Part shown: positions 46,078-53,628 of the stretch, one piece after another
Layout of the letters: each line of letters opens with the position of its first letter
Numbering within the stretch: position 1 is the stretch's first letter
Source of the DNA: Bacteroidales bacterium
Lineage (GTDB): Bacteria; Bacteroidota; Bacteroidia; Bacteroidales; UBA12077
Assembly (NCBI GenBank): GCA_028282785.1
Contig: JANQHE010000020.1
Span: forward strand, 1-64,000
DNA: 64,000 nucleotides
Reading direction: 5' to 3'
Position numbers and translations under genes: made by a program
The notes under the pieces: generated by a model
Told to the model about the DNA's origin: nothing
What the model saw: only the letters and a program-made list of their open reading frames with translations
Database searches by the model: none

Positions 46078-48747
46078 ATGAAAAAACTAAATTTATTACT
46101 TATTTCAATATTATTGATATGGACTATAAACCTTAACGGGCAAGACAAGGTTAATTTAAATGATATTGTACATTATAGGAATTTTGCACCACATAGAGTA
46201 GGTTCTTGGATTTCTTCCATATGTGTCCCGGATACGGAAGATGAAAACTATAGAAATACGTATTATGTTGCAGGAAGGGGTGGTGGTGTATGGAAAACTA
46301 CGAATAACGGAACTACATTTTTTCCCATATTTGATTCGGTAGAAATGAGTAGCATTGGAGATATTGCTGTTTCTTCATCTTCACCGGAGCAAGTTTGGGT
46401 AGGTACAGGCGAAGCATTTAATACACGAAGTACACATGCAGGTAACGGTGTTTATTTCTCTCCTGATGGAGGAAAATCATGGCAATTTAAAGGATTAGAA
46501 AATTCGCACCACATATCTAAAGTGATCGTACATCCGCAAAATCCGAAAGTGGTTTTTGTAGCGGCTATGGGCCGTCTTTTTACACCAAATAAAGAACGGG
46601 GGGTTTTTAAGACATCCGATGGAGGCAAAAGTTGGGAGAAAGTGTTATTTGTGGATGAAAATACAGGTGTAATTGATATGGTGATTAATCCTTCAAACCC
46701 TGATATACTTTATGCAGCAACCTACGAAAAATACCGCTATCCCTGGCATTACGAAGCTGGAGGAATACATAGCGGAATATACCAAACTAAAGATGGGGGA
46801 AAATCGTGGGTAAGATTATCAGCTGGTTTGCCTTCCGGTAAGTTGGGGAGAATAGGATTAGCCCTCTGTTATAATCAACCAGAAATAGTTTATACTGTTA
46901 TTGAAAATCTAAACCCCAGGCCGGGAGTTAAAATAAACCAGGATACTCAAATGAATCATTTGCGCGATCCTTACTTTGACCAGATGATCGGAGGAGAAGT
47001 TTATCGTTCAAATAATAATGGAGAAAGTTGGCAAAAGATGAATGAAGATGAATGCAATGTAAGTGCTAAAGCTGCTTATTCATTCAATAAAATACTGGTT
47101 TCCCCTGACAACCCTAATAGAATAATAGTTAGCAGTGATGCTCTTATTAATTCTTTGGATGGAGGAAAGACATGGTTTGATTGCGATTGGGAAAAGAGAA
47201 CACTGTTTGTAAATATGTTTGGAGATATTCGATCGTTTTGGGTAAATCCGCGGGATGGAAATCATATGATGATAGGTAGCGATGGAGGTTTATATGTTAC
47301 CTGGGATGGAGGAAAAACAGTTGATCATAAATATCAGATTCCTTTGGGAGAAGTATATACTGTTGAAACAGATAATGCAGATCCCTATCATATTTATGTT
47401 GGACTACAAGATCATGAGGCCTGGAAAGCCCCGGTAAATGGATGGTCAGGCAGAATAAGTTCCGGCGATTGGAATATTATTGGAATGTGGGATGGTATGT
47501 ATACAAAAGTTAACCCTGAAAATACACGATGGGCTTATATTACAACTCAATTTGGCTCGCACCACCGGATTGACCAGTTAGATGAGACAAGGGTAAATAT
47601 TCAGCCTCAAAGAAAAGAAGGTGAAGAATCCTATCGCTTTTGCTGGACCACACCGTTGGAATTATCACCACATAATCCGGATATACTTTATACAGGCGGT
47701 GAAGTATTACTTCGATCTCTGGATAGAGGAGATTATTGGGAAGAAATTAGCCCTGACCTGACAACTAACCAACCTGAGAAGATTGCAGGAAAAGGACACA
47801 TGATGTATTGTACCATAACCAGCATTTCTGAATCAAAATTAACTCCAGGGCTTATTTGGGTAGGAACCGATGATGGAAAAGTACATATTACCCGAAACCA
47901 TGGTAAAACTTGGACAGAGGTGACACAAAACATTGCTAAGGTAGCAGAAAAAACAGATATGTGGGTGAGTAGAGTCTTGAGTTCGCAACATGATGAAGGT
48001 ACGGCTTATGTTTGTAAGTCTGGTTTCAGATATGATGATTTTACTCCACTGGTTTTTAAAACCACGGATTATGGCAATACATGGAAAAAAATCACTGCAG
48101 GATTGCCTGATGCTCCTGTAAATGTGATAGTAGAAGATCATAAAAGAAGTGAACTATTATTCTTAGGAAATGATAAAGGAGTATTTGTTTCTCATAATGG
48201 AGGTGAAATTTGGGAATCATTTAGATTAAATATGCCCGTTGTTCCCGTTAAAGATATAAAAATACACCCTCGCGAAAATGATTTAGTTGTTGGCACATTT
48301 GGCAGAGGAGCCTATGTTGTTGATATTTCTCTTTTACAGCAACTTAATGAAGAAATCTTAAATAAGGAAGTTCATTTGTTTGAAATTGAGCCAAAACCTG
48401 TAAGGAATTACTCAGAGCAGGCATACTGGGGGAGCTATCATTTATTAGGAGATAATCATTTATATACTCCGAATGAACCTAACGGAATTATTATTTACTA
48501 CTATATAAATGAAAAACTAAAGGCAAAAAGCAAAATAAAATTAGAAGTATATGATTTGAATAATAATATGGTTAAAGAGCTAGACATTAATAAAAAAACA
48601 GGTATGCACATAACAAGATGGGAAACATATGGAATTAAGCCTGGGATATATGTTGTCAGGATGCAGGTAAATAAGGATATTTATGAGCAAAAAGCCGTTG
48701 TAAAACAAGCACCGTTATGGCAAATCGGTAATAAATACATCAGATAA
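46078..48747 (+). CDS. Secreted Asp-box (VPS10/BNR-like) propeller protein
   Basis: The 889-residue protein has a signal peptide (NLLLISILLIWTINLNGQ) and many Asp-box repeats, S/T-x-D-x-G-x-T/S-W: SPDGGKSW, TSDGGKSW, TKDGGKSW, SLDGGKTW, TRNHGKTW, TTDYGNTW. These mark sortilin/VPS10-type and sialidase-like beta-propellers. Residues about 790-889 form a FlgD-like or sandwich domain (YDLNNNMVKELDI...GIYVVRMQV). No sialidase catalytic set is evident. Similar proteins often accompany peptide utilisation in Bacteroidota. It is in line with the SusCD genes and precedes two proteases by 1 base. Confidence 0.8.
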   Translation: MKKLNLLLISILLIWTINLNGQDKVNLNDIVHYRNFAPHRVGSWISSICVPDTEDENYRNTYYVAGRGGGVWKTTNNGTTFFPIFDSVEMSSIGDIAVSSSSPEQVWVGTGEAFNTRSTHAGNGVYFSPDGGKSWQFKGLENSHHISKVIVHPQNPKVVFVAAMGRLFTPNKERGVFKTSDGGKSWEKVLFVDENTGVIDMVINPSNPDILYAATYEKYRYPWHYEAGGIHSGIYQTKDGGKSWVRLSAGLPSGKLGRIGLALCYNQPEIVYTVIENLNPRPGVKINQDTQMNHLRDPYFDQMIGGEVYRSNNNGESWQKMNEDECNVSAKAAYSFNKILVSPDNPNRIIVSSDALINSLDGGKTWFDCDWEKRTLFVNMFGDIRSFWVNPRDGNHMMIGSDGGLYVTWDGGKTVDHKYQIPLGEVYTVETDNADPYHIYVGLQDHEAWKAPVNGWSGRISSGDWNIIGMWDGMYTKVNPENTRWAYITTQFGSHHRIDQLDETRVNIQPQRKEGEESYRFCWTTPLELSPHNPDILYTGGEVLLRSLDRGDYWEEISPDLTTNQPEKIAGKGHMMYCTITSISESKLTPGLIWVGTDDGKVHITRNHGKTWTEVTQNIAKVAEKTDMWVSRVLSSQHDEGTAYVCKSGFRYDDFTPLVFKTTDYGNTWKKITAGLPDAPVNVIVEDHKRSELLFLGNDKGVFVSHNGGEIWESFRLNMPVVPVKDIKIHPRENDLVVGTFGRGAYVVDISLLQQLNEEILNKEVHLFEIEPKPVRNYSEQAYWGSYHLLGDNHLYTPNEPNGIIIYYYINEKLKAKSKIKLEVYDLNNNMVKELDINKKTGMHITRWETYGIKPGIYVVRMQVNKDIYEQKAVVKQAPLWQIGNKYIR

Positions 48748-48784
48748 CATGCAAAGTAATTTATTATTTGTAAGTGGATTGACT

Positions 48785-50041
48785 ATGAAAAAATATATTG
48801 TGCTGGCAATATCAATATTGATATTTAGCTTGGGCGTAAAATCTCAGGTTACAACATCACCTGCACCACAGTGGGTTAAAGATATTGTTGATCCTGATAA
48901 AGAACTGAAATGGTATAACTGGCGAGATACTTTTGCTATTGTTTCAACCCATATGGTAGAAGATTCGTTATATGATATTACCATTGAAAAGGTGGATATG
49001 ATGATTGGGCATAGAAATGATATATTGGGGCAGTTAAAAGCTAATAATCATATATTATTATTAATCGGAGAAGGAGAAGAAACAAGTGATTTTCAATGTT
49101 ATGCGCCATTTCCTGACACCTATGGATACGGAGCTACCTTAACAATTCCTGTTTCAAGTGTTAAAGCGATCAATTTATTCTGGGAAGATGGGAGCGGAAT
49201 CTACCGTGAAGATATCCTGATTCATGAATTTGCACATGGGATTCATTTGTGTGGATTAAATAATACGGATTTTGATACCAGGCTTCAAAATATATATGAT
49301 TCGAATAAAAGTAAATGGATAAATACATACGCCTATACCAATAAAGAAGAATACTGGGCAGAGTTAACCCAATCATATTTTGATTGCAACTATGAAGGCC
49401 CTTCCGGTGGGGATGGAGTACATAATAATATTGATACCCGTGATGAACTGTATGTTTATGATCAATCGGGATACGATTTGTGTGTTTCGATATATGGTAG
49501 ATTAGAGTCAGATTTGCCCGGGAAAGCTATAAATCCTTATCCGGTAAATGAATCTGACAATGTAGATAAAAATATTATTCTATCGTGGTCAGCTGGAAAA
49601 TGGTCCACATCACATGATGTATATTTTAGCAAGTCAAATCCTCCTGAAAAAATAACTAACCAGGCTGATAATTCATATAATCCGGGACAACTGGATATCA
49701 ATACTACATATTACTGGCGAATTGATGGGATAAATGCATTGGGTGCCACAGAAGGAAATATTTGGAGTTTTACTACAGATGCTACTACAAATGTGAATCT
49801 GATTATGAATGGCGTAAAAGTTAAGGTTTATCCAAATCCGGTGGTTGATAATTTAAGTATATATTCTAACAGCACTGAATTAATGCACGTTTCACTCTAT
49901 AGTTTTTCTGGAAATTGTGTATTTAGTGATTTTTTTACAAATAGTATTTCAATAGATTCAAGTGTATTTAACCCGGGCATTTATGTTATTGAAATTCATA
50001 AAGGCAATGAGTATACGCGTGATAAAATAATAATTCTTTAA
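48785..50041 (+). CDS. Secreted gluzincin-like protease with Por sorting tail
   Basis: The frame is open from 48749 but the ATG at 48785 (MKKYIVLAISILIFSLGVKSQ) puts the signal peptide first and is preferred. The zinc motif HEFAHGIHLCG lies at about residue 143 and a second conserved block EEYWAEL follows about 46 residues later; its Glu could be the third ligand as in gluzincins. A fibronectin-like domain spans about 250-335, and the C-terminus (VKVYPNPVVDNLSIYS...GIYVIEIHKGNEYTRDKIIIL) is a type A T9SS sorting domain, so the protein is secreted and surface anchored. Paralogue of the next gene. Substrate unknown. Confidence 0.78.
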   Translation: MKKYIVLAISILIFSLGVKSQVTTSPAPQWVKDIVDPDKELKWYNWRDTFAIVSTHMVEDSLYDITIEKVDMMIGHRNDILGQLKANNHILLLIGEGEETSDFQCYAPFPDTYGYGATLTIPVSSVKAINLFWEDGSGIYREDILIHEFAHGIHLCGLNNTDFDTRLQNIYDSNKSKWINTYAYTNKEEYWAELTQSYFDCNYEGPSGGDGVHNNIDTRDELYVYDQSGYDLCVSIYGRLESDLPGKAINPYPVNESDNVDKNIILSWSAGKWSTSHDVYFSKSNPPEKITNQADNSYNPGQLDINTTYYWRIDGINALGATEGNIWSFTTDATTNVNLIMNGVKVKVYPNPVVDNLSIYSNSTELMHVSLYSFSGNCVFSDFFTNSISIDSSVFNPGIYVIEIHKGNEYTRDKIIIL

Positions 50042-50052
50042 TATCAATTAAA

Positions 50053-50853
50053 ATGAAACAATTTAGGTTTATACTTCTGATTTCTGTATATCTTTTTTTT
50101 GGATTTCAACCGATAAACAACATAATAAAGGATGAGATGGTCACATCTCCGCCAACTAAATTTAAACTTGATCCTTTTTATAAAAAGTATATTGATGCCA
50201 ATGGTATTCCTGTTATTAGTTCTGGTAAAGTTCCTGATATTGCATTAATTAAAGCTGCAGAGGTTGTTAAAATGCTCATTTCGGAATTACCTTTAAAAGT
50301 GAAAGATACAATGATTAAACAACAGGTTAAGCTTGTTGTAATGGCTCGCTACGAAGGTACAACAGATATTCCTGAGTATGCTTTTTTAGCGCATGACACA
50401 ACAATTAATTGGGATGTTCGTGCCCGTGGATTAGGTGGAACACCTGAACTGCCGCTAACTTCATGTGCTGAAGAAAATGTTTTGTGTTACCAGATTGATA
50501 AATATCACGCCGAAGATATTTTAATACATGAGTTTGCTCATACCATTCATTTGGTTGGTATTGTTCCAAACAATCCGGAATTTAATGAAATGTTACAAGA
50601 AATGCTTGATAAAGCACTAGCCAATGGAAAATGGCATAATACCTATGCTTCAACTAACTATGAAGAATATTGGGCAGAAGGTGTTCAATGTTGGTTTAAT
50701 GTAAATGCCGAAGTTGAAGTATCAGATGGTAAACATAACCATATAAATACACGCGAAGAATTGCGAGTATATGATCCGGACCTATATAAATTAATTGAAA
50801 ACTACTTTACAACTGATACAATTAATTATTCATGCCATTATAATAAGCAATAA
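50053..50853 (+). CDS. Exported gluzincin-like protease, paralogue without sorting tail
   Basis: A 266-residue exported protein sharing the catalytic domain of the preceding gene: HEFAHTIHLVGI (about residue 159) and EEYWAEGVQCWFN, with HNHINTREELRVYDP near the end matched by HNNIDTRDELYVYD upstream. It lacks the fibronectin-like and T9SS domains, so it probably remains periplasmic or is released differently. The N-terminus (RFILLISVYLFFGF) serves as signal sequence or anchor. The two genes are 11 bases apart and likely process the same substrate class at different locations. Confidence 0.72.
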   Translation: MKQFRFILLISVYLFFGFQPINNIIKDEMVTSPPTKFKLDPFYKKYIDANGIPVISSGKVPDIALIKAAEVVKMLISELPLKVKDTMIKQQVKLVVMARYEGTTDIPEYAFLAHDTTINWDVRARGLGGTPELPLTSCAEENVLCYQIDKYHAEDILIHEFAHTIHLVGIVPNNPEFNEMLQEMLDKALANGKWHNTYASTNYEEYWAEGVQCWFNVNAEVEVSDGKHNHINTREELRVYDPDLYKLIENYFTTDTINYSCHYNKQ

Positions 50854-51147
50854 ATTTTACATAAATGGTTAGGGTAATCATTTGAGCACAGGGGTGGACT
50901 CTTTATTGTTCATCCCTGTTATAATGGTTTTATTTCTTCATTTGTATAAAATATGGAGGCAAATCAAATTTTTTAAACGTATAAAACTCCTGTCGAGGGT
51001 GTTAGTAACCTGTCTTACCTGCCGTCAGGCAGGTTTCTCGCTCTTCTTTTTTTAATTTTTCATGAATAAATTTTCCGACTTAAATTCTCTGTATCGGTGT
51101 ATATTGTCAAGATTACATAGTTTATATAAATATATCGTTTAAAGTAA
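50854..51147. other. Boundary between SusCD locus and second AbiE module
   Basis: No gene. A weak hairpin ACAGGGGTG/CATCCCTGT (50888-50919) may end the SusCD transcript. At 51019-51036 a GC-rich stem ACCTGCC/GGCAGGT is followed directly by a 23-base copy of the tRNA-Gly 3' end (51033-51055). Confidence 0.6.
51033..51055. repeat. Copy of tRNA-Gly 3' end and flank (att-like)
   Basis: These 23 bases (GTTTCTCGCTCTTC followed by T6 and TAA) are identical to 32420-32442, covering the last 10 bases of tRNA-Gly and the adjacent spacer. Including non-tRNA flank in the match argues against chance. It looks like an attachment-site scar of an element that used a tRNA-Gly gene. Confidence 0.75.
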
Positions 51148-52215
51148 TCAGTAAGAAATTAATTCATGAACTTTGTACCAATAGAAAAATGCTTCAGGAT
51201 TTGATTTTTTTAATTTATTAGCACCTTTCCATAATGGCTCTGATATACTCCAATCTTTTAGTTGGTTTGGATCATTAAACTTTTCAATCACTTTTGCGTC
51301 ATGTTTTATTATTTTAGTAATATATGCTGCTTTTGATGCAAATGTTATTGCTTTATCTAAATGAAAAGGTTCAGAAAAAATGAATCTAACAAGTCTCTGA
51401 ATACCGGTTTGAAGTTCGTTAAAATTCCCAGTGCCTGCTTTTCCTCTACTAGCAATGGTAAGAGAAGCTTGAAATGAATCTTCAAGTACATCACTTTCTT
51501 TAAGTTCAGGTTTTCCTCCATATTCAAGTTCAGTTTTGGCAAAACTTGAGAATGTTTCTTTTACAGTAATTATATTATTTGCGGTATCAAATAGATTTCC
51601 AATGTCATACAATTGTTTAATAATTTCCATGCTCATGCTTTTCTTGCCTTTTTTATAAGGGATTCCAGTTGTGGTTGGAGCAAATGCGGTAAGCTTATCT
51701 CCAAGTATATCTTCATGTGATGGAACTGATACCATTGTATGTTCTGCTTCTGTTATAAGAAATGGATGATTAATAGGGAGTTCTATAAGTTTTTTATATT
51801 TTACTTTTTCAAACAGGATGTCTAATAAAATGTATTCTTCCTTTGAATATGTTTTGTGCAACGGTTCGTAGAAGAATTTATAGTGGGCTTTCTTTATTTG
51901 AGAGTTAACACTTCTTTCTTGTAATTCGAATTTTGTAAAGCCTTGTTCTTTAACAATATTTCCAAAAATATCTTCAAGGTTTTCATATTCTTTGGGTAAA
52001 ATTATATCAATATCAATTGACAAACGTTTAGAAGAATTTAATAATAACATAAGGGAAGTGCCTCCTTTAAAAACAAATTCGATTTTGTTTTTAACCAGTC
52101 CTTCAAGAAGAAATAATGCATGAATAACTTTTTCTACAAGTATTTTATCAGCTTTTCTGTTTTCAGCAGAAACTTTATTTATCCAATCAATATCTAATGT
52201 TTTGGTGCTTATCAT
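51148..52215 (-). CDS. abiEii: AbiEii/AbiGii toxin-family nucleotidyltransferase
   Basis: The 355-residue protein has the core FVFKGGTSLMLLL followed by RLSIDIDIILP, i.e. the GG-T-S and D-x-D active-site elements at about residues 48-75, and the downstream region HEDILGDKLTAFAPTT with the conserved Asp-Lys. It differs strongly from the toxin at 32644, so the two are separate lineages rather than recent copies. The DUF6577 gene lies 26 bases upstream and both are read in the same direction. Expected action: nucleotide addition to tRNA and growth arrest when the antitoxin fails. Confidence 0.87.
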   Translation of the reverse strand: MISTKTLDIDWINKVSAENRKADKILVEKVIHALFLLEGLVKNKIEFVFKGGTSLMLLLNSSKRLSIDIDIILPKEYENLEDIFGNIVKEQGFTKFELQERSVNSQIKKAHYKFFYEPLHKTYSKEEYILLDILFEKVKYKKLIELPINHPFLITEAEHTMVSVPSHEDILGDKLTAFAPTTTGIPYKKGKKSMSMEIIKQLYDIGNLFDTANNIITVKETFSSFAKTELEYGGKPELKESDVLEDSFQASLTIASRGKAGTGNFNELQTGIQRLVRFIFSEPFHLDKAITFASKAAYITKIIKHDAKVIEKFNDPNQLKDWSISEPLWKGANKLKKSNPEAFFYWYKVHELISY

Positions 52216-52229
52216 AATTGCTATATATT

Positions 52230-52252
52230 GGCAGTAAATAGCTATTGCTGCC
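52230..52252. promoter_or_regulatory. 23-bp operator-like palindrome before the toxin gene
   Basis: GGCAGTAAATA at 52230-52240 faces GCTATTGCTGCC at 52241-52252; the half-sites GGCAGYAA match those of the palindrome at 53024-53046. This copy overlaps the antitoxin stop codon (52242) and sits 15 bases before the toxin ATG. Confidence 0.65.
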
Positions 52253-52985
52253 GGAATTTAGAAACTTTATTTAGATATTCATCAAATTCTTTCTTTTTGC
52301 TTCTGCGATCCGCGTATCTTAACATAGAGTTTTCGTTTACAGTATATTTTTCAATAGCTTCTTTAAATATTCTGTCTTTTTCTAAATCTTGTTGAGCATT
52401 GAAATTAACAGGATCACAAAATAAATCAACTAGCATTTTTTCTATAGTAATAGTGGTGATATTCGAAAGAACCTGAGTTGGAGCTTCAGTAACTAAGGAT
52501 TTTACAATTATTACTTCTTTTTCATCAGGGAAATAATGGTAAATTATTTCTGGGTCTGGAGCTAAAAATGCATGATATTTATTATCCTTTAAAAAGAAAA
52601 AAACGGATTCCATTGCATCTCTATCTACTTCAACCATAATATAAAACCTACCTGGTTGATGACGCATAAATTCATTAAATGCCGAGGTATTCCATAAACA
52701 AATATCTAGAAAAGGGAAATTTGGTTTCAATTTTTTATGAATTGATTTCATTTTCTTAGAAATTTCTGGAATAAAATTATTTTTTCTCCCAATTATATAT
52801 TTGCCCCGTCCTATCCTGGTTAATATACCCAGTTGAATAAGTGTATAAATCCTCCAGTTTAAAGTTGTATCAGTAATATCGGGTTCAAAGGATTTATAAA
52901 AATTGCGGAGATTAAGGATGGAAATAACCTGATCAACCTTAAATGTTCTTTTTAAAATTGCTATATGTAAAGAATCTTTAGTAAT
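52242..52985 (-). CDS. DUF6577 (AbiEi-like) antitoxin, non-ATG start
   Basis: An ATG at 52751 would give only 169 residues and miss the DNA-binding domain. The same frame stays open upstream to 53058 and encodes the expected N-terminus: DSLHIAILKRTFKVDQVISILNLR, then NWRIYTLIQLGILTRIGRGKYII, a winged-helix. No ATG, GTG or TTG exists in that upstream stretch; an ATT at 52985 sits about 17 bases after the -7 box and is the best candidate start (247 residues). Either a rare ATT start is used or the start codon has been lost by mutation. The C-terminal part contains the AbiEi-like ligand domain. Confidence 0.65.
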   Translation of the reverse strand: MTKDSLHIAILKRTFKVDQVISILNLRNFYKSFEPDITDTTLNWRIYTLIQLGILTRIGRGKYIIGRKNNFIPEISKKMKSIHKKLKPNFPFLDICLWNTSAFNEFMRHQPGRFYIMVEVDRDAMESVFFFLKDNKYHAFLAPDPEIIYHYFPDEKEVIIVKSLVTEAPTQVLSNITTITIEKMLVDLFCDPVNFNAQQDLEKDRIFKEAIEKYTVNENSMLRYADRRSKKKEFDEYLNKVSKFRQQ

Positions 52986-53001
52986 AATTGCGAATTTAAT
53001 A

Positions 53002-53032
53002 CAAATATATAAAACTATATTACGGCAGCAAA
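53002..53032 (-). promoter_or_regulatory. Promoter of the second abiE operon
   Basis: On the minus strand TTTG (53032-53029) and TATATTTG (53009-53002) are separated by exactly 19 bases, a perfect Bacteroidota promoter. The -33 box is inside the palindrome 53024-53046. Confidence 0.75.
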
Positions 53033-53046
53033 ATATATTTACTGCC
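53024..53046. promoter_or_regulatory. 23-bp operator palindrome in the abiE promoter
   Basis: GGCAGCAAAATA faces TATTTACTGCC across the centre, and the half-sites match those at 52230-52252. It covers the -33 box. Two 23-bp inverted repeats are also the arrangement through which the founding AbiEi antitoxin represses its promoter, though there both lie in the promoter. Confidence 0.7.
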
Positions 53047-53076
53047 TTTTTATAGTTTTAAAAGAATATATCAGTT

Positions 53077-53163
53077 TCTATTGCTAACAGGGACTTTACC
53101 CAACTATTATCCATTTGCTCCTTTTAACTACTCATAGTAATCTTTATATTTATTTATATTTTT
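53077..53163 (-). pseudogene. Integrase 3' tail fragment
   Basis: The plus-strand text ACTTTACCCAACTATTATCC followed by TTTGCTCCTTTT and AGTAATCTTTA matches 34491-34552 closely. On the minus strand it reads KEQMDNSW, the tail seen as KEQVDNSWGKVSI after the catalytic domain of the integrase wreck at 34505. No other part of the gene is left here. Confidence 0.7.
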
Positions 53164-53319
53164 TAACGACCCCATATCAAATCAAATAGTAAATTGTATA
53201 TGTTGGTTTAACCTTTGATTAAAAGATGTTTTATATTTACATGCATTAAAATAAAATCTAAAATCTTGTCACCCATTTTTAAATTTTAATCATTTGTATT
53301 GTAAATGAGAAAAAATTCT

Positions 53320-53327
53320 TATTATTG
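53320..53327 (+). promoter_or_regulatory. Possible trp operon -7 box
   Basis: TATTATTG, preceded 18 bases earlier by ATTG (53298-53301), is an imperfect Bacteroidota promoter located 20 bases before the first leader peptide. The fit is weak and other positions upstream are possible. Confidence 0.25.
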
Positions 53328-53346
53328 TAATCGAAAAGTCTATAAA

Positions 53347-53403
53347 ATGAATTTACAGAACAGAAATTGGTGGTGGCTTAATTATTTTACGGTTAAATCG
53401 TGA
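53347..53403 (+). CDS. trpL: trp leader peptide 1 (18 aa, WWW)
   Basis: MNLQNRNWWWLNYFTVKS with three consecutive Trp codons (TGG TGG TGG) at residues 8-10 and a TGA stop. A terminator follows 31 bases later. Stalling of the ribosome at the Trp codons when charged tRNA-Trp is scarce would disturb the terminator and allow readthrough. Confidence 0.88.
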   Translation: MNLQNRNWWWLNYFTVKS

Positions 53404-53433
53404 GGTAAGCGAGCTATGCTATATAAAATCTTG

Positions 53434-53466
53434 AAGGCTCATCGTTCCCACGGTGAGCCTTTTTTA
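53434..53466 (+). terminator. trp attenuator terminator 1
   Basis: AGGCTCATCG (53435-53444) pairs with CGGTGAGCCT (53451-53460) over 10 bases with one G-U pair, loop TTCCCA, then a T6 run. GTGAG at the leader stop region (about 53400) can pair with CTCAT of the stem and could act as part of an antiterminator. Confidence 0.88.
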
Positions 53467-53483
53467 ATTTAAAAACGAAAGTT

Positions 53484-53546
53484 ATGGTACAAAAAATAAT
53501 GAATAATACATGGTGGTGGTACATATTAATTTACGAATTGTCGTGA
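53484..53546 (+). CDS. trpL: trp leader peptide 2 (20 aa, WWW)
   Basis: Starts MVQKIMNNT, continues WWWYILIYELS, then TGA. Again three Trp codons in a row. An inner ATG at 53499 would give 15 residues. The nucleotides after the stop (CGTGAAGTAAACGTGCCATGC) line up with the same region after leader 1 (CGTGAGGTAAGCG...), showing that the whole attenuator has been duplicated, with a 137-base period. Confidence 0.88.
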   Translation: MVQKIMNNTWWWYILIYELS

Positions 53547-53574
53547 AGTAAACGTGCCATGCCCAAAATAATCG

Positions 53575-53606
53575 AAGGCCCGTCGTTACCACGACGGGCC
53601 TTTTTA
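53575..53606 (+). terminator. trp attenuator terminator 2
   Basis: GGCCCGTCGT (53577-53586) pairs perfectly with ACGACGGGCC around TACC and is followed by T5. It is stronger than terminator 1 and lies 24 bases before trpE. Confidence 0.9.
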
Positions 53607-53628
53607 GTTTAACAAGAAAAATAAGAAA

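Larger units (their letters stand above)
51033..53163. mobile_element. Second AbiE module with integrase scar
   Basis: Between the tRNA-Gly end copy (51033) and a fragment of integrase tail (53077-53163) lie an AbiEii toxin and a DUF6577 antitoxin on the minus strand, the same order as in the tRNA-Leu island (att, toxin, antitoxin, integrase). The fragment reads KEQMDNSW on the minus strand, and its DNA closely matches the start of the decayed integrase region at 34475-34545. No second att copy was found to the right. Confidence 0.6.
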
